From Planctomycetaceae bacterium (lineage in GTDB: Bacteria > Planctomycetota > Planctomycetia > Pirellulales > Thermoguttaceae), in NCBI GenBank assembly GCA_021372005.1, contig JAJFVC010000033.1, positions 1-64,000 on the forward strand: a DNA stretch of 64,000 nt, in the 5' to 3' direction. Positions 25,101 to 33,619 of the stretch are shown piece after piece. The notes beneath the pieces are model-generated. The model was not told the origin of the DNA and did not search any database. It was given only the letters and a program-made list of their open reading frames with translations. Within the stretch, counting starts at the first letter, position 1. The number at the start of each line of letters is the position of its first letter. A program made the translations under genes and the position numbers.

Positions 25101-26399
25101 GGCGGTCAGATATGGGCCCAAGTGGCGGCAGTCACGGTCAACGATGTGGTGTTGCCGAATGGATCGGGCTATGGTTATACGTCGACGCCGATGGTTTTCT
25201 TTAGCAGCGGCAACGCGACGGCCACCGCCACACGGACAGCGTCATCGACGATGTTGGCCAGCACGCGAGGGGTTACGTTGGAAGCAGGAGGTGGCACGAT
25301 CGAAACGGATTCGGGCTATAGGGCCACCATCGCCGGCGTGATCAGCGGCAGCGGCAGCTTGACCAAAACCGGCGCCGGCACGTTGACCCTGACCGCGACG
25401 AACACCTACGAAGGCGCCACCACGGTCAGCGCCGGCACGTTGCAGATCGGCAGCGGTGGAGCAACCGGCTCCATTGGCTCCGGAAATATCCTCAACAATG
25501 GAATGTTGGTGTTCAATCGCTCAAATGCCGACACGATGGACAACGTGATTTCCGGATCCGGTTCGTTGATGAAGCTGGGCGGCGGCACGCTCACATTGAC
25601 CGGAGCGAACGCCTACTCCGGCACGACGACGGTCAGCGCCGGCACGTTGCAGATCGGCAACGGCGGCGAAAACGGCACGCTGGGCAGCGGACGCGTCGTC
25701 AACAATGGAACGTTGAAGTTCGACCGTTCCAATGCCTACGGATTCAGCAACATCATCAGCGGCAGTGGCGCGTTGATCAAGACCGGCGCGGGCAAGTTGA
25801 CCCTTACCGGTGCAAACACTTACAGCGGCAACACGATTGTCCAGGATGGTACATTGCAGATGAACTCGTCCTCGTACGCTACGGTGTTGAGCAGTCTGAA
25901 GAGCACGGGGCTGGACCTCCAAAGCGGTTTGGTCGTATTCGACTACACCGGCGATACGACCTTGGTGAACAACGTCAAGAGTTTGTTGGCCACCGGCTAT
26001 GCGGCCGATTGGGCCACGGGCCAGATTCGCAACACAACGTCCTCCACGACCGGCCTGACGCTGGGCTACGCGGATGACACGGCCAACAGCACCTTGACGG
26101 TCATGGCGACCTATGCCGGCGACTTCAACCTCGACGGCGCGGTCAACACGTTGGACTACGATATTTGGTATGCCAACGCGGGTGCGAGCACGGTGTCCTA
26201 CGAGTTGGGCGACGCCAACTATGACGGCGCGGTCAACAGCTTGGACTATGATCTGTGGTACGCCAACGCCGGGTTGTCGCTTCCGACCTCCGTCAGCGCG
26301 ACTCCGGCTCCGGAGCCTGGGACGGTGGCGTTGCTGCTGTCGCTCGTGGCGAGCTTGGGCGGTTATGTCGTCGTTCGACGGCGACGGAATGTTCTGTAG
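22137..26399 (+). CDS. Giant autotransporter-repeat protein with dockerin-like pair and PEP-CTERM
   Basis: A 1420-aa secreted surface protein. After a signal peptide (WVAVGFLAAIVVDSAAA) the body is a beta-helix of passenger-associated repeats of the form G-S-G-x-L-T-K-x-G-x-G-T-L-x-L-T-G-x-N-T-Y-x-G-x-T. Near the end are two EF-hand/dockerin-like units (GDFNLDGAVNTLDYD and GDANYDGAVNSLDYD). A PEP-CTERM sorting signal follows: PEPGTVALLLS, a hydrophobic helix, then RRRR. The start is the GTG at 22137 behind AAGGAG (22125-22130); an upstream in-frame TTG overlaps that ribosome site. Such proteins are anchored or exported through exosortase, which is not in this window. Probable role: adhesion or a structural coat. 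Confidence 0.9.
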   Translation: MGLAGKLRWVGPCSWVAVGFLAAIVVDSAAAVDTLYWSYAGTGSWGTTSTASELHWSYTSGSTGVSAWANGSDAVFETTAATVTVSSTAPPTVRNVTFNVDGCTVGGGPLRYFTLLSGGTSTFTVATGSSSISTVIAGSAGFTKAGNGLLVFNCANTYTGTTTLDAGTLAVRISGGLGSTASGTVVKSGASLAVGNSSSGGTELGEAITINGTGYDGAGALCTDIYSSYSYGGTVSGLVTLGSDAAIACNTDGTQGKKKKFGLNVSTVNLNGHKLMVYGGGSTTIGGLTGSGSVRKDETGTLIVNGESSFSGTFTVDGGTLQIGDGTNDLDLSQNVLVNSAGTLNFNVASEQTYCNSITGSGAMAKTGDGTLVFLGKNYSTGLTTISAGTLQLGQGTTNGLISNGDIAIAAGAALVVVNNPSESLSNNIYYTHAISGDGTLTKQGTATLRLAGTSDNTYTGLTTVSEGILQLEKATALGNTSGSTNVLNGASIYLSSLNGATINENLNLSGLGYQKKGALRNMSGTNTWAGDIYLTDGTNSTSIACAAGSLTVSGNITMDSVGYWSDQYGQLVFTDSSGSCNITVTGNITGGTTAWSVSKAAAGSTAGTLTLAGNNTYIGATEISFGTIRAVGGSAIPDTSMVALDRPYTNETYRAIFEVVDSEVVGSLVSGGLRTTSNGIVQIDGGAMLTIGGDNYTSYARNYVGLITGSGTLTKIGIGRQIFRGTNTYSGGTNVTSGTLAARNVSALGTGNVVVNGSEAVLDVGDSLNVGAVTLTNGTINGAYMGGAGSLTGTSYTVSNGLVGASLGGAGGLTKTTTGTVALTCSNTYTGKTAINGGKMVILQDSSLGAAPSTAVSDQLSINGGTLRFSTGIASINLTSTGGTYSSAPTVTIWGGGGVAATAVVSVGVSDTKFVKGREESTLDGWVTLPDVVFAAPDMPGGTTATGSVTYVTVGDTYTITGVTITNPGSGYSQTPLMWVVNGSNSTGGQIWAQVAAVTVNDVVLPNGSGYGYTSTPMVFFSSGNATATATRTASSTMLASTRGVTLEAGGGTIETDSGYRATIAGVISGSGSLTKTGAGTLTLTATNTYEGATTVSAGTLQIGSGGATGSIGSGNILNNGMLVFNRSNADTMDNVISGSGSLMKLGGGTLTLTGANAYSGTTTVSAGTLQIGNGGENGTLGSGRVVNNGTLKFDRSNAYGFSNIISGSGALIKTGAGKLTLTGANTYSGNTIVQDGTLQMNSSSYATVLSSLKSTGLDLQSGLVVFDYTGDTTLVNNVKSLLATGYAADWATGQIRNTTSSTTGLTLGYADDTANSTLTVMATYAGDFNLDGAVNTLDYDIWYANAGASTVSYELGDANYDGAVNSLDYDLWYANAGLSLPTSVSATPAPEPGTVALLLSLVASLGGYVVVRRRRNVL
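25338..25864 (+). repeat. Tandem copies of the autotransporter-associated repeat
   Basis: Three adjacent units of about 210 bp are similar at the DNA level; for example ACGGTCAGCGCCGGCACGTT occurs near 25422 and 25630. Each encodes the G-S-G-x-L-x-K-x-G-x-G-x-L-T-L-T core. Earlier copies in the gene are more diverged. Confidence 0.7.
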
Positions 26400-26488
26400 T
26401 GGAAATCATGCCCGTCGTGTGGCCGGGCGTTGATAAGAGTCATGGGGCCTTATCAAGTGGTGTGTAGTCTTTAGAAAAGGAGCTTTGA

Positions 26489-27325
26489 ATGATGTGGAGA
26501 AGTTTTCTCTGTGTAGCGGCTCTGTTGGGCTTGACGGCCGTTGCGTCGGCTGGCACCGCCGGGTACAACGTGTATCTGACGTATGCTGGAAGCTATGACG
26601 TAAACGGCGATCAGGTGGATGACCTTGCCTCGACGTTGACAACGTCGTCTGGCGGTTCGACGAAGACAACGTTGACGTTGGACAGCACGGCGGTGGTCCA
26701 TGCGTTCACCGTTTCGGTGTCGGTGCACGATCTGGCTGCTGGTCAGAACCCGTCGAGTTTCCAGTTTGCCTGCAGCACGACGGGCGGTGTCACGCTTGGC
26801 GACGACGCAGCGGACGGCAACGTCAGCGGCGGCAACTATGTCGCGTCCGCTCTTGCTACGAGCCCCCTTGATCCGCCGAAGATGGGCAACACGACGGTCG
26901 GCAGTTCGAATGCGTCCAGTGCGATTCCGTGGGCTGAAAATAGCATCAACCCGCAGAATAACTTCATCTGGATCGCGAAGCGCGGCAGCACAGAGACCGG
27001 CGCTGGCAACGGCACCTACGGCGACTACATCGCCGCGATGGCCGTTGGTCAGAACTCGACTTACGAGATGGGTACGATGTACTTGTCGACGACCGACGCG
27101 GGTGCATTCTCGCTGAGCTTCATCACGAACGCTCAGGGTTACTTTGGCACGCTGACCAACAACCAGGACGGTTTGGCCACGTCGGCGAACTTGACGTACC
27201 TGACCGGCTATCAGGCGGTCGGGGACTCGATCGAGTTCCAGACGGTTCCGGAACCTGGCACGATTGCGTTGCTGTTGAGCGGCATGATCGGCCTGGTCGC
27301 CTACGCTTGGCGTAAGCGCAAGTAA
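26489..27325 (+). CDS. PEP-CTERM secreted protein
   Basis: A 278-aa protein with a signal peptide (FLCVAALLGLTAVASA) and a C-terminal PEP-CTERM signal: VPEPGTIALLLS, a hydrophobic helix, then RKRK. The middle is Ser/Thr/Gly-rich with few charged residues, resembling a beta-sandwich seen in planctomycete secreted proteins of unknown function. An AAAAGGAG site precedes the ATG; a second ATG one codon later is equally possible. It lies 89 bp after the giant repeat protein and ends at a strong terminator, so the two may form one surface-protein operon. Confidence 0.85.
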   Translation: MMWRSFLCVAALLGLTAVASAGTAGYNVYLTYAGSYDVNGDQVDDLASTLTTSSGGSTKTTLTLDSTAVVHAFTVSVSVHDLAAGQNPSSFQFACSTTGGVTLGDDAADGNVSGGNYVASALATSPLDPPKMGNTTVGSSNASSAIPWAENSINPQNNFIWIAKRGSTETGAGNGTYGDYIAAMAVGQNSTYEMGTMYLSTTDAGAFSLSFITNAQGYFGTLTNNQDGLATSANLTYLTGYQAVGDSIEFQTVPEPGTIALLLSGMIGLVAYAWRKRK

Positions 27326-27343
27326 GAGAGGATTTCGGATTCT

Positions 27344-27388
27344 GGACGGCGGGTGGCCAGTCCATCCGCCGTCCGGAGTCTTTTTTGG
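27344..27388 (+). terminator. Rho-independent terminator
   Basis: A 13-bp stem with one G-T pair (GGACGGCGGGTGG with CCATCCGCCGTCC) around a 5-nt loop is followed by GAGTCTTTTTT. It lies 18 nt after the PEP-CTERM gene stop. Confidence 0.9.
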
Positions 27389-27618
27389 CTTTGGCCCGCA
27401 TTGTGAAAACGGTTTTGCATGGAGGACGCAAAGAGGGCGCGGATCCGCGGGCGTTTCGCGTTCTGTTTGCCTTAGGAGTCGGTTTTTTATTGAAGTTCAG
27501 ACGTGGAGAATGGGGCCATCGCCGATGGACGAGTGGTCGGTTTCCGGACTGATCGTCATGGGGTTCACGGTTGCCGTTGGAATCTGAACGCCAATAAAAA
27601 GTTACAAAGGAACAGGTA

Positions 27619-28773
27619 ATGACTTTTCAAAAAAATCACAAGGGTGTTGTTATGGGATGCCGGTTGTCGGCCTCGCGTAGTGAGAAGGTCTGCAGCCGAC
27701 GTCCGCGCGTGATCGCTGGGGACGCTGCTCGCGGCTTTACGTTGGTGGAGCTCTTAGTCGTTATTACGATTATCGGTGTTTTGATTTCTTTATTGCTTCC
27801 CGCGGTCCAAGCGGCCCGCGAGGCGGCACGCCGCATGCAGTGCATCAACAATGCCAAGCAAATTGCCTTGGCCTGCCATCTGTATCACGACGCCAACGGG
27901 CGACTCCCGCTCGGCTACGCTTGGGAGGCCCATAAAAAGAACGCCGCCGGCGGTGCAGGCGGTGTCGAAGGCAACTGGCCGTGGCTCATCAAGGTGTTTG
28001 ACTTCATGGATCTGAGCGCGGTCACCGCAGAGCTTAATTGGAGCTACGGTTATAACAAACAGGGCGGTGTTGGAGCCGCGACGCCGGTGCCTTCAAAGGT
28101 CTATGCGGTCTTGGGAACGCAGATTCGGTCGTTGCAGTGTCCGTCGGATGCGACCGTGCTGAAAAATTTCGTCGACACCACCGCGGCGACTTTGCCGCCC
28201 GAGGGCCTCGCTCGCGGTTCGTACGCGGGCAACTTCGGTCAAAGCCATCCGAGCGACTTCAAAAATGGACCTGGCGGAGCTAGCGCTGGCATGGAGACGG
28301 AAAACCACGTCGAGGGTCCGTGGGCGTACAACAGCGGGATGAATTTCACCCAGATCAGGGACGGCACGTCCAACACGTTGCTGCTGTCGGAGTTGATCCC
28401 CGGTGGCGAGCTCAGCATTCGAGGCGCGTGGTGGTATCATGAGGGGCCGGTGTTCTTGCAGGAATATACGCCGAACAGCATGGCGTCTGACAAAGAGCGC
28501 ACCAACCGTTGCAGCCCGGAAGACAAACTGGACGGGGCTTTGGCTCCTTGCGATGATGGTTCGCTCGGCAAGAATGCGCTGAAAGTCATTCGGACGGCTC
28601 GAAGTTGCCATCCGGGTGGCGTGGTCGTCGGCATGTGCGACGGCAGTTCGCGGTTTATCGGGGATTCGGTCACCATCGGAGTTTGGCGGGCCATGGGCAC
28701 GCCGAACGGCATCCCGGCGCCCGCGTCGAACGAGTGGGAGTATCCGGAGGCGACGATCACCGGCGATGAATAG
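27619..28773 (+). CDS. DUF1559 type II pseudopilin-like protein
   Basis: A 384-aa member of the planctomycete-expanded DUF1559 family. It has a prepilin N-methylation site and helix ([26 protein letters not shown]), then [31 protein letters not shown], and the late H-x-G-G-x-x-V-x-M-x-D-G motif ([17 protein letters not shown]). Members are exported through a type II-like system and may be pseudopilins or surface sensors; the role is unproven. The ATG at 27619 follows AAAGGAA; an internal ATG at 27652 would remove a short charged leader. It is followed by a lipoprotein gene, a pairing common in this phylum. Confidence 0.9.
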   Translation: MTFQKNHKGVVMGCRLSASRSEKVCSRRPRVIAGDAARGFTLVELLVVITIIGVLISLLLPAVQAAREAARRMQCINNAKQIALACHLYHDANGRLPLGYAWEAHKKNAAGGAGGVEGNWPWLIKVFDFMDLSAVTAELNWSYGYNKQGGVGAATPVPSKVYAVLGTQIRSLQCPSDATVLKNFVDTTAATLPPEGLARGSYAGNFGQSHPSDFKNGPGGASAGMETENHVEGPWAYNSGMNFTQIRDGTSNTLLLSELIPGGELSIRGAWWYHEGPVFLQEYTPNSMASDKERTNRCSPEDKLDGALAPCDDGSLGKNALKVIRTARSCHPGGVVVGMCDGSSRFIGDSVTIGVWRAMGTPNGIPAPASNEWEYPEATITGDE

Positions 28774-28834
28774 CGACGGACAACGGCTGGATTAGTTTAA
28801 GGAAAAGAAAGATTGCCACAGGAGGTGCGAAAAC

Positions 28835-29263
28835 ATGATGTTGGATAAAAAGCGTTGGATTGCCTGGACGGTGGTGGGGTTGGCGATGGTCGCAACGGTC
28901 GGATGCCGGCGCGGCGACAACCGGCAAGCGCTCCATGGCACGGTGATGATGGACGGCAATCTGTTGGCCGACGGGTCGATCAGTTTCCGCCCGGCGCCGG
29001 GCTTCGAGGGCGGGACGTCGGGAGCCATGATCAACAAGGATGGAGAGTTCTCGATTCCGGCCGCCAAGGGACTATTGCCCGGCAAGTATCTCGTCACCGT
29101 TCAGGTGTGGCGAGATACGGATCAGACGTTTACGACGGATGCCGGAACGATTGAAAAGATTCGAGCTCCGCTTCCGTACAAAGAACACGGCAAGTTGGAG
29201 GTGGAGGTAGTCGCCGGAGGCGACAATCGATTTGAGTTGAAGTTGACCGGCGTCAAAAAATAA
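28835..29263 (+). CDS. Small lipoprotein with carboxypeptidase-regulatory-like fold
   Basis: A 142-aa lipoprotein. The hydrophobic leader ends in a lipobox-like VATVGC. The mature part (GTVMMDGNLLADGSISFRP, GEFSIPAAKGLLPGKYLVTV) has the Ig-like carboxypeptidase-regulatory/transthyretin-like pattern usually encoded just after DUF1559 genes in planctomycetes. An AGGAGG ribosome site precedes the ATG. Its function is not known, but pairing with the preceding pseudopilin-like gene is recurrent. Confidence 0.8.
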   Translation: MMLDKKRWIAWTVVGLAMVATVGCRRGDNRQALHGTVMMDGNLLADGSISFRPAPGFEGGTSGAMINKDGEFSIPAAKGLLPGKYLVTVQVWRDTDQTFTTDAGTIEKIRAPLPYKEHGKLEVEVVAGGDNRFELKLTGVKK

Positions 29264-29309
29264 AACTAAGGGGCGTCGCTAGTAACGCAAAAGCATCAGG
29301 AGAGGCAGT

Positions 29310-30668
29310 ATGGGTCGGGTCGGTCTGCGTCTGTTTATCGGTCTATTGGGATCGCTTGCGGCGATGGCGTCGGCCTCCGCGGCGGACGTAACCTCGGTGT
29401 TCAACTACACGTCCACGGTGTCGTCGGACACCAATGGGGCCTTGGACCTGACGGCGGAGTTGAACTACGACAGCACTCTGACCAACGCGCCGATCATGGT
29501 GTTGATGCACGGCTATTCGACCCCGACCGGATATTCGGCCGTTCGCACCCAGGCGCAGCGGCTTCGCGACGAAGGCTTCTTTGTGATTTCCGTATCGCTG
29601 CGAGGCCGTGACGGCTCGGACGGCGTTCGCGATTCGGGCGGCGTCGAAATCTACGATATCTACGACGCCGTCGAGGCGGTTAAGAAGACGTATGCCTCTC
29701 ATACGGACACGGCGAGCGTCAGCATCACCGGCGTCTCGGGCGGCGGCGGCAACGTCATGTCCGCCTTGACTAAGTTCCCCGATTATTTCCGAGTTGGCGC
29801 TTCGTATTTCGGCATGTCCGATTACGGATACGACTCGACCAATGGCTGGTACAACAACGGCGCCAACTCTGGTGGGAAGCGAACCACGGAGTTGGACAGG
29901 GATATCGGAAACCCGAACACGGGCGGCTCTGCGGTGCTCGACCGCTACATGGCCCGGGCGTCGAATCTGGCCTCGAAAAACAACCCGTACACCGAGATCC
30001 ATCTGTTCGTCAATGCGAACGAGCCGATCTGCCCGGTGGTCAATGACACCAGCTACAAGAACAACGCGGTGGCCGCGGCGTCGTATGCGGGCGAGTTCGA
30101 CAACATCACGGTTCATATCGGCGAGGCGGGCACGTATTACGATTTCGATGGCGACGGTGTCAACGATTCCAACGAGCAGCAATATTGGCCGCACGGCGCG
30201 CCGACCGCGGACCAGCAAGCGTCGAGCGAGTCGTGGTACGTTCAGCGGCTGCTGAACGGCGAGATTGCTCAGCCCGTGCTGAACTCGTCGGACGATCTCT
30301 ATGTGGCCGGCTTCGTGAAGACCACGCCGTTTGAGTTCTGGTTGGGCGACGGTCAGAATGCCGCGGGCGATCTGACCTACAGCTTGTCGTCGACCAGCAA
30401 AACGTTCCACTTGGAGGTGCTCAGCAGCGATCTGTCGGTTGCCAGTTCGCTCAAAGTGGACACCGAGGACATGGAAGGCAAGGAGATCCAAGTATTGCTG
30501 GACGGCGAGTTGGTCGACACGTTCACCGGCGGCGACGTCTATCAATATGCGGGACTGGTGGATGGTTCGACCGTCACCTTCTCCGTTGTGCCGGAGCCGG
30601 GAACCTGTGCCTTGTTGGCGGCGGGCGCGGCGGCCTTCGGGATGTGGAGAATTCGGCGACGTCGCTAA
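29310..30668 (+). CDS. Secreted alpha/beta hydrolase with PEP-CTERM signal
   Basis: A 452-aa secreted hydrolase of the dienelactone hydrolase/prolyl-oligopeptidase type. It has a signal peptide (LLGSLAAMASASA), an oxyanion segment (VLMHGYSTPTGYS), the nucleophile elbow GVSGGGG, and late acidic and His candidates around FVNANEPICP and YWPHGAP. The loop YDFDGDGVNDSNEQQ is calcium-binding-like. The C-terminus is a PEP-CTERM signal (VPEPGTCALLAAG, then RRIRRRR-like basic end). It is probably an esterase acting on plant or algal polymer decorations; the substrate is not predictable. An AGGAG site precedes the ATG. Confidence 0.83.
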   Translation: MGRVGLRLFIGLLGSLAAMASASAADVTSVFNYTSTVSSDTNGALDLTAELNYDSTLTNAPIMVLMHGYSTPTGYSAVRTQAQRLRDEGFFVISVSLRGRDGSDGVRDSGGVEIYDIYDAVEAVKKTYASHTDTASVSITGVSGGGGNVMSALTKFPDYFRVGASYFGMSDYGYDSTNGWYNNGANSGGKRTTELDRDIGNPNTGGSAVLDRYMARASNLASKNNPYTEIHLFVNANEPICPVVNDTSYKNNAVAAASYAGEFDNITVHIGEAGTYYDFDGDGVNDSNEQQYWPHGAPTADQQASSESWYVQRLLNGEIAQPVLNSSDDLYVAGFVKTTPFEFWLGDGQNAAGDLTYSLSSTSKTFHLEVLSSDLSVASSLKVDTEDMEGKEIQVLLDGELVDTFTGGDVYQYAGLVDGSTVTFSVVPEPGTCALLAAGAAAFGMWRIRRRR

Positions 30669-30970
30669 TTGGGCCTGCGCCGCAGGGCAATCGTCGGTGG
30701 GCGGTTGCGCCGGTTGAGCGGTCCGTAGCCTTTTGGATTGTCTTTGGTTTTGTTGAGGTGCGGTTTTTACGCATAGCCCCCAGTTGCTCCCGGCTAGGGT
30801 TGTCGTCGCGGCGTCGTTTCTGGTGGTCGTGGTGAGACGATTGGACGCGGCGGGTCGTGTGTTACGGGGGCGGTTCGGCGTTGGGAAGCGACGAGACGCG
30901 TTTCTGGGCCGCTCGGCTTTTGCGTTCGGCGGGATGTGTTATGATTGGACAATCAGGAGGTCCGTTGGAC
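30669..30970. other. Intergenic region before the AraC regulator
   Basis: No gene is visible. A TATGAT at about 30939 is a possible -10 for the AraC-type gene with only a weak -35. CAGGAGG near 30955 is its ribosome site. I see no terminator with a T-run. Confidence 0.5.
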
Positions 30971-31807
30971 ATGGCACGTCGAACTGATTCCGCGTCGACC
31001 GCCACGTCGCAAGATTACGATCGTTTTGATGCCACGGTCGATTCGATCGGGTTTGTTATGCGGCGAAACTCGACGTCCGATTGGGCGATCACCGATGTGG
31101 TGACTCGGCGCTATTACGTGTTGGCCTATGCGGTGTCGGGTTGCGCCACGTATTGTTGTCCAGAGGAGACGTTTCCGGTTTCGGCGGGGGAGCTCTTATT
31201 TTTTCCGAAGGGCTTGATGCACTCGGCGACGACCGACACCGGTTCGCCATGGGCGTTTTTCTCGACCACGTTTGAATTGCGCGTTGGGCGGCCGGAGGTG
31301 CGAAAGGTCCTCAGGGAGTTGCCGTTTCACAAGGCGATGCCGAACACGAGCGAGCTGTACGGATTGTTTTGTGAATTGGAGCGGCTCTGGATCGGTCGGG
31401 AAGCGGGTTTCATGTTGCGGTGTCGGAGCATCCTGCTTCAGGTGCTGCACATGTATGTGCGCAATTGTTGCGGCGAGGTGTCGCCGGTCCCCCACGCCAG
31501 AAAGTTGGCGTCGATTGTGGCGATGCTCCAAACCAATCATGAACGCATTTTCTCGTACGAAGAGCTTGCGAAAATGGTGGAGCTTAGCCCGTCGCGGTTC
31601 AAATCCTTGTTCCGCGCCTATACGGGGCGCTCGGTGGTGCAATATCAAAACTGGTTGCGAATCAATCGGGCGAAAGACCTCTTGCTCAGCGGCGAGTATT
31701 CCGTCACGGAAGCGGCGAAAAACGTCGGATTTCCGGACGTCTTCTATTTCAGCCGGTTGTTCCGAAAACTGACGGGTTACAATCCGTCGTATTTTCGGAA
31801 TCAGTAG
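30971..31807 (+). CDS. AraC-family transcriptional regulator
   Basis: A 278-aa regulator. The N-terminal half looks like a cupin-type ligand domain (FPVSAGELLFFPKGLMHSATT). The C-terminal about 95 residues are the double helix-turn-helix, with SYEELAKMVELSPSRFKSLFRAYTG and SVTEAAKNVGFPDVFYFSRLFRKLTGYNPSYFR. I use the ATG at 30971 behind CAGGAGG; the frame extends upstream but without a ribosome site. It probably controls the following run of secreted propeller and glycosidase-like genes in response to a sugar (inference). Confidence 0.9.
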   Translation: MARRTDSASTATSQDYDRFDATVDSIGFVMRRNSTSDWAITDVVTRRYYVLAYAVSGCATYCCPEETFPVSAGELLFFPKGLMHSATTDTGSPWAFFSTTFELRVGRPEVRKVLRELPFHKAMPNTSELYGLFCELERLWIGREAGFMLRCRSILLQVLHMYVRNCCGEVSPVPHARKLASIVAMLQTNHERIFSYEELAKMVELSPSRFKSLFRAYTGRSVVQYQNWLRINRAKDLLLSGEYSVTEAAKNVGFPDVFYFSRLFRKLTGYNPSYFRNQ

Positions 31808-31974
31808 AGCGTCCGAGTCGCGGCCTGTCGGACCGGGGACGGCGAATTGTGTAAAAAGTTGGCCCACGGTCTATGGCAGGTTCCACGAATTTCGGCCATC
31901 ATAGAGTTCGTCATTCCCGCCTAAAACGTCCCACCCCGTTGCAAGAAACTTCTAGTCGAGGAGGTTGGAGAAAC

Positions 31975-33555
31975 ATGATGATTCCGCTGAAGACGCGTTC
32001 TCGAATGCACCATTCCGTTTTGGCTTGGAAATTCCGTGAGTCGTCGATTGTGGCGGGCAAGCTGTTTTGTCGGCTTGGGCTCGGAATGGCGGTTTTGCTC
32101 GGTTGGGCGTCGATGGTTTCGGCGGACCCGACGTCGTCGGGCGAGAAACGTCTGACGGCCCGAGTGTATAACTCGGGGTTCGCTTCCGATCACGACACGT
32201 TCAATGGGATGGGCACGGCGAGCGACGGCTGTGTGTATTATGTGCTGTGCAGCGAGTCGACGGACGTGGGCGGGCAGATGTTCCGTTTCGATCCGGCCAC
32301 CGGACAGACCCGGCATCTGGGCGACCTGACCGAGGCGTGCGGCGAAAAAGGACTGAAGACGATTCCGCAAGGCAAGAGCCACGTGGTGTTCGTCGAGTCG
32401 GATGGGAAATTGTATTTCTCGACGCATTTGGCTTACTATCGTCCGGGCAGCGCGAACAACAAGAATAACAAGGAGCAGATTGCTCCGCCGCCGGCGGGTT
32501 ACAAGCCGTATCCCGGCGGGCATTTCTTATCGTATGACATGAAGAGCGGCAAGTTCCAGCGTTTGGCTTCTGCGCCGCACGGCGAAGGCATCATCACGAT
32601 GACGATGGATCCGCAGCGAGGACGGCTTTACGGTTTGACGTGGCCGCACGGTTATTTTCTGCGATACGATTTGGCGAAGAAAGACTTGAAGCAATTTGGC
32701 CCGGTGGCCGGTCAGGGTGAGGTGGGCGAGGGCGTCAATTTTTGTCCGGTGTGCCGCGCGATCGTGGTGGACCCGCGCGACGGGTCGGTGTATATGACGG
32801 TGATTTCGGGCGATATTCTTCGCTATCGGATCGACAGCGATACGTTGGAGAAGGTGCCCGGCGTTGATCTGCGCAAGGACTATTTCGGCGTCACGGACAT
32901 CACGAAGCCGGGGCAGATGGGCTACAATTGGCGACAGGCTTTTTGGCATCCGACCGAAAACGTGATCTACGCGTTGCATGGGAACTCGGGGTATTTGTTG
33001 CGATTTGATCCGCAGGCCAAGCAGGTCGACGTTCTGGACCGCATGACGTCGTCCGCCTCGAAACGCACCGGCATGCACGACCGATATCGGTACGGCTATT
33101 TGGGTTTCACGTTGGGGCCGGATCAGCATACGGCCTATTATTTGACGGGCGGTCCGATTCCCGCAGGCCAACAGCCGCCGTTGCGTTCCGACGTGGCGGA
33201 AGAGAAACGGGAGAACCTGCATTTGGTGACGTACGATCTTCGGACGAACGAATGTACGGATCATGGGAGCATCTTTTTGGAGGACGGCCAGCGGCCCGTA
33301 TGCACGCATTCCATCGCGGTCACGTCGGACGGCACCGTGTATGCGGTGGCTCGGATGTTCCGCCACGGACAATGGGAGCGCGACCTGATTTCGATTCCGC
33401 CGTGCGTTCCGCAGTCGAAAACCGGTTCGGCGGTCGCTTCAGGTCGGGATGTCGAATGCCGAGAGACGTTGCGAGGCGCGAAGCGGATTCGGAACGCCTC
33501 CGACGAACGGCCCGCCAAGAAACTTGTGACGCCGCTCACCAAACACGCTCGATAG
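31975..33555 (+). CDS. Secreted beta-propeller protein
   Basis: A 526-aa exported protein. The ATG at 31975 follows GAGGAGG, and a hydrophobic export signal ends near SMVSADP. The mature part is made of repeated blades with patterns like GQMFRFDPATGQTRHLG, YLLRFDPQAKQVDVL and LLTYDLRTNECTDHG-type strands, as in six- or seven-bladed propellers. I see no catalytic motif. Blade-type proteins next to glycosidases often act as sugar lyases or binding proteins; either is possible here. It is the first gene after the AraC regulator. Confidence 0.72.
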   Translation: MMIPLKTRSRMHHSVLAWKFRESSIVAGKLFCRLGLGMAVLLGWASMVSADPTSSGEKRLTARVYNSGFASDHDTFNGMGTASDGCVYYVLCSESTDVGGQMFRFDPATGQTRHLGDLTEACGEKGLKTIPQGKSHVVFVESDGKLYFSTHLAYYRPGSANNKNNKEQIAPPPAGYKPYPGGHFLSYDMKSGKFQRLASAPHGEGIITMTMDPQRGRLYGLTWPHGYFLRYDLAKKDLKQFGPVAGQGEVGEGVNFCPVCRAIVVDPRDGSVYMTVISGDILRYRIDSDTLEKVPGVDLRKDYFGVTDITKPGQMGYNWRQAFWHPTENVIYALHGNSGYLLRFDPQAKQVDVLDRMTSSASKRTGMHDRYRYGYLGFTLGPDQHTAYYLTGGPIPAGQQPPLRSDVAEEKRENLHLVTYDLRTNECTDHGSIFLEDGQRPVCTHSIAVTSDGTVYAVARMFRHGQWERDLISIPPCVPQSKTGSAVASGRDVECRETLRGAKRIRNASDERPAKKLVTPLTKHAR

Positions 33556-33619
33556 TTCGACCGTGTGATGCGGCGGTGTTCTTGGGCGGCGTTGTCCTGG
33601 GGCCGGCAGGAGTTGGAGT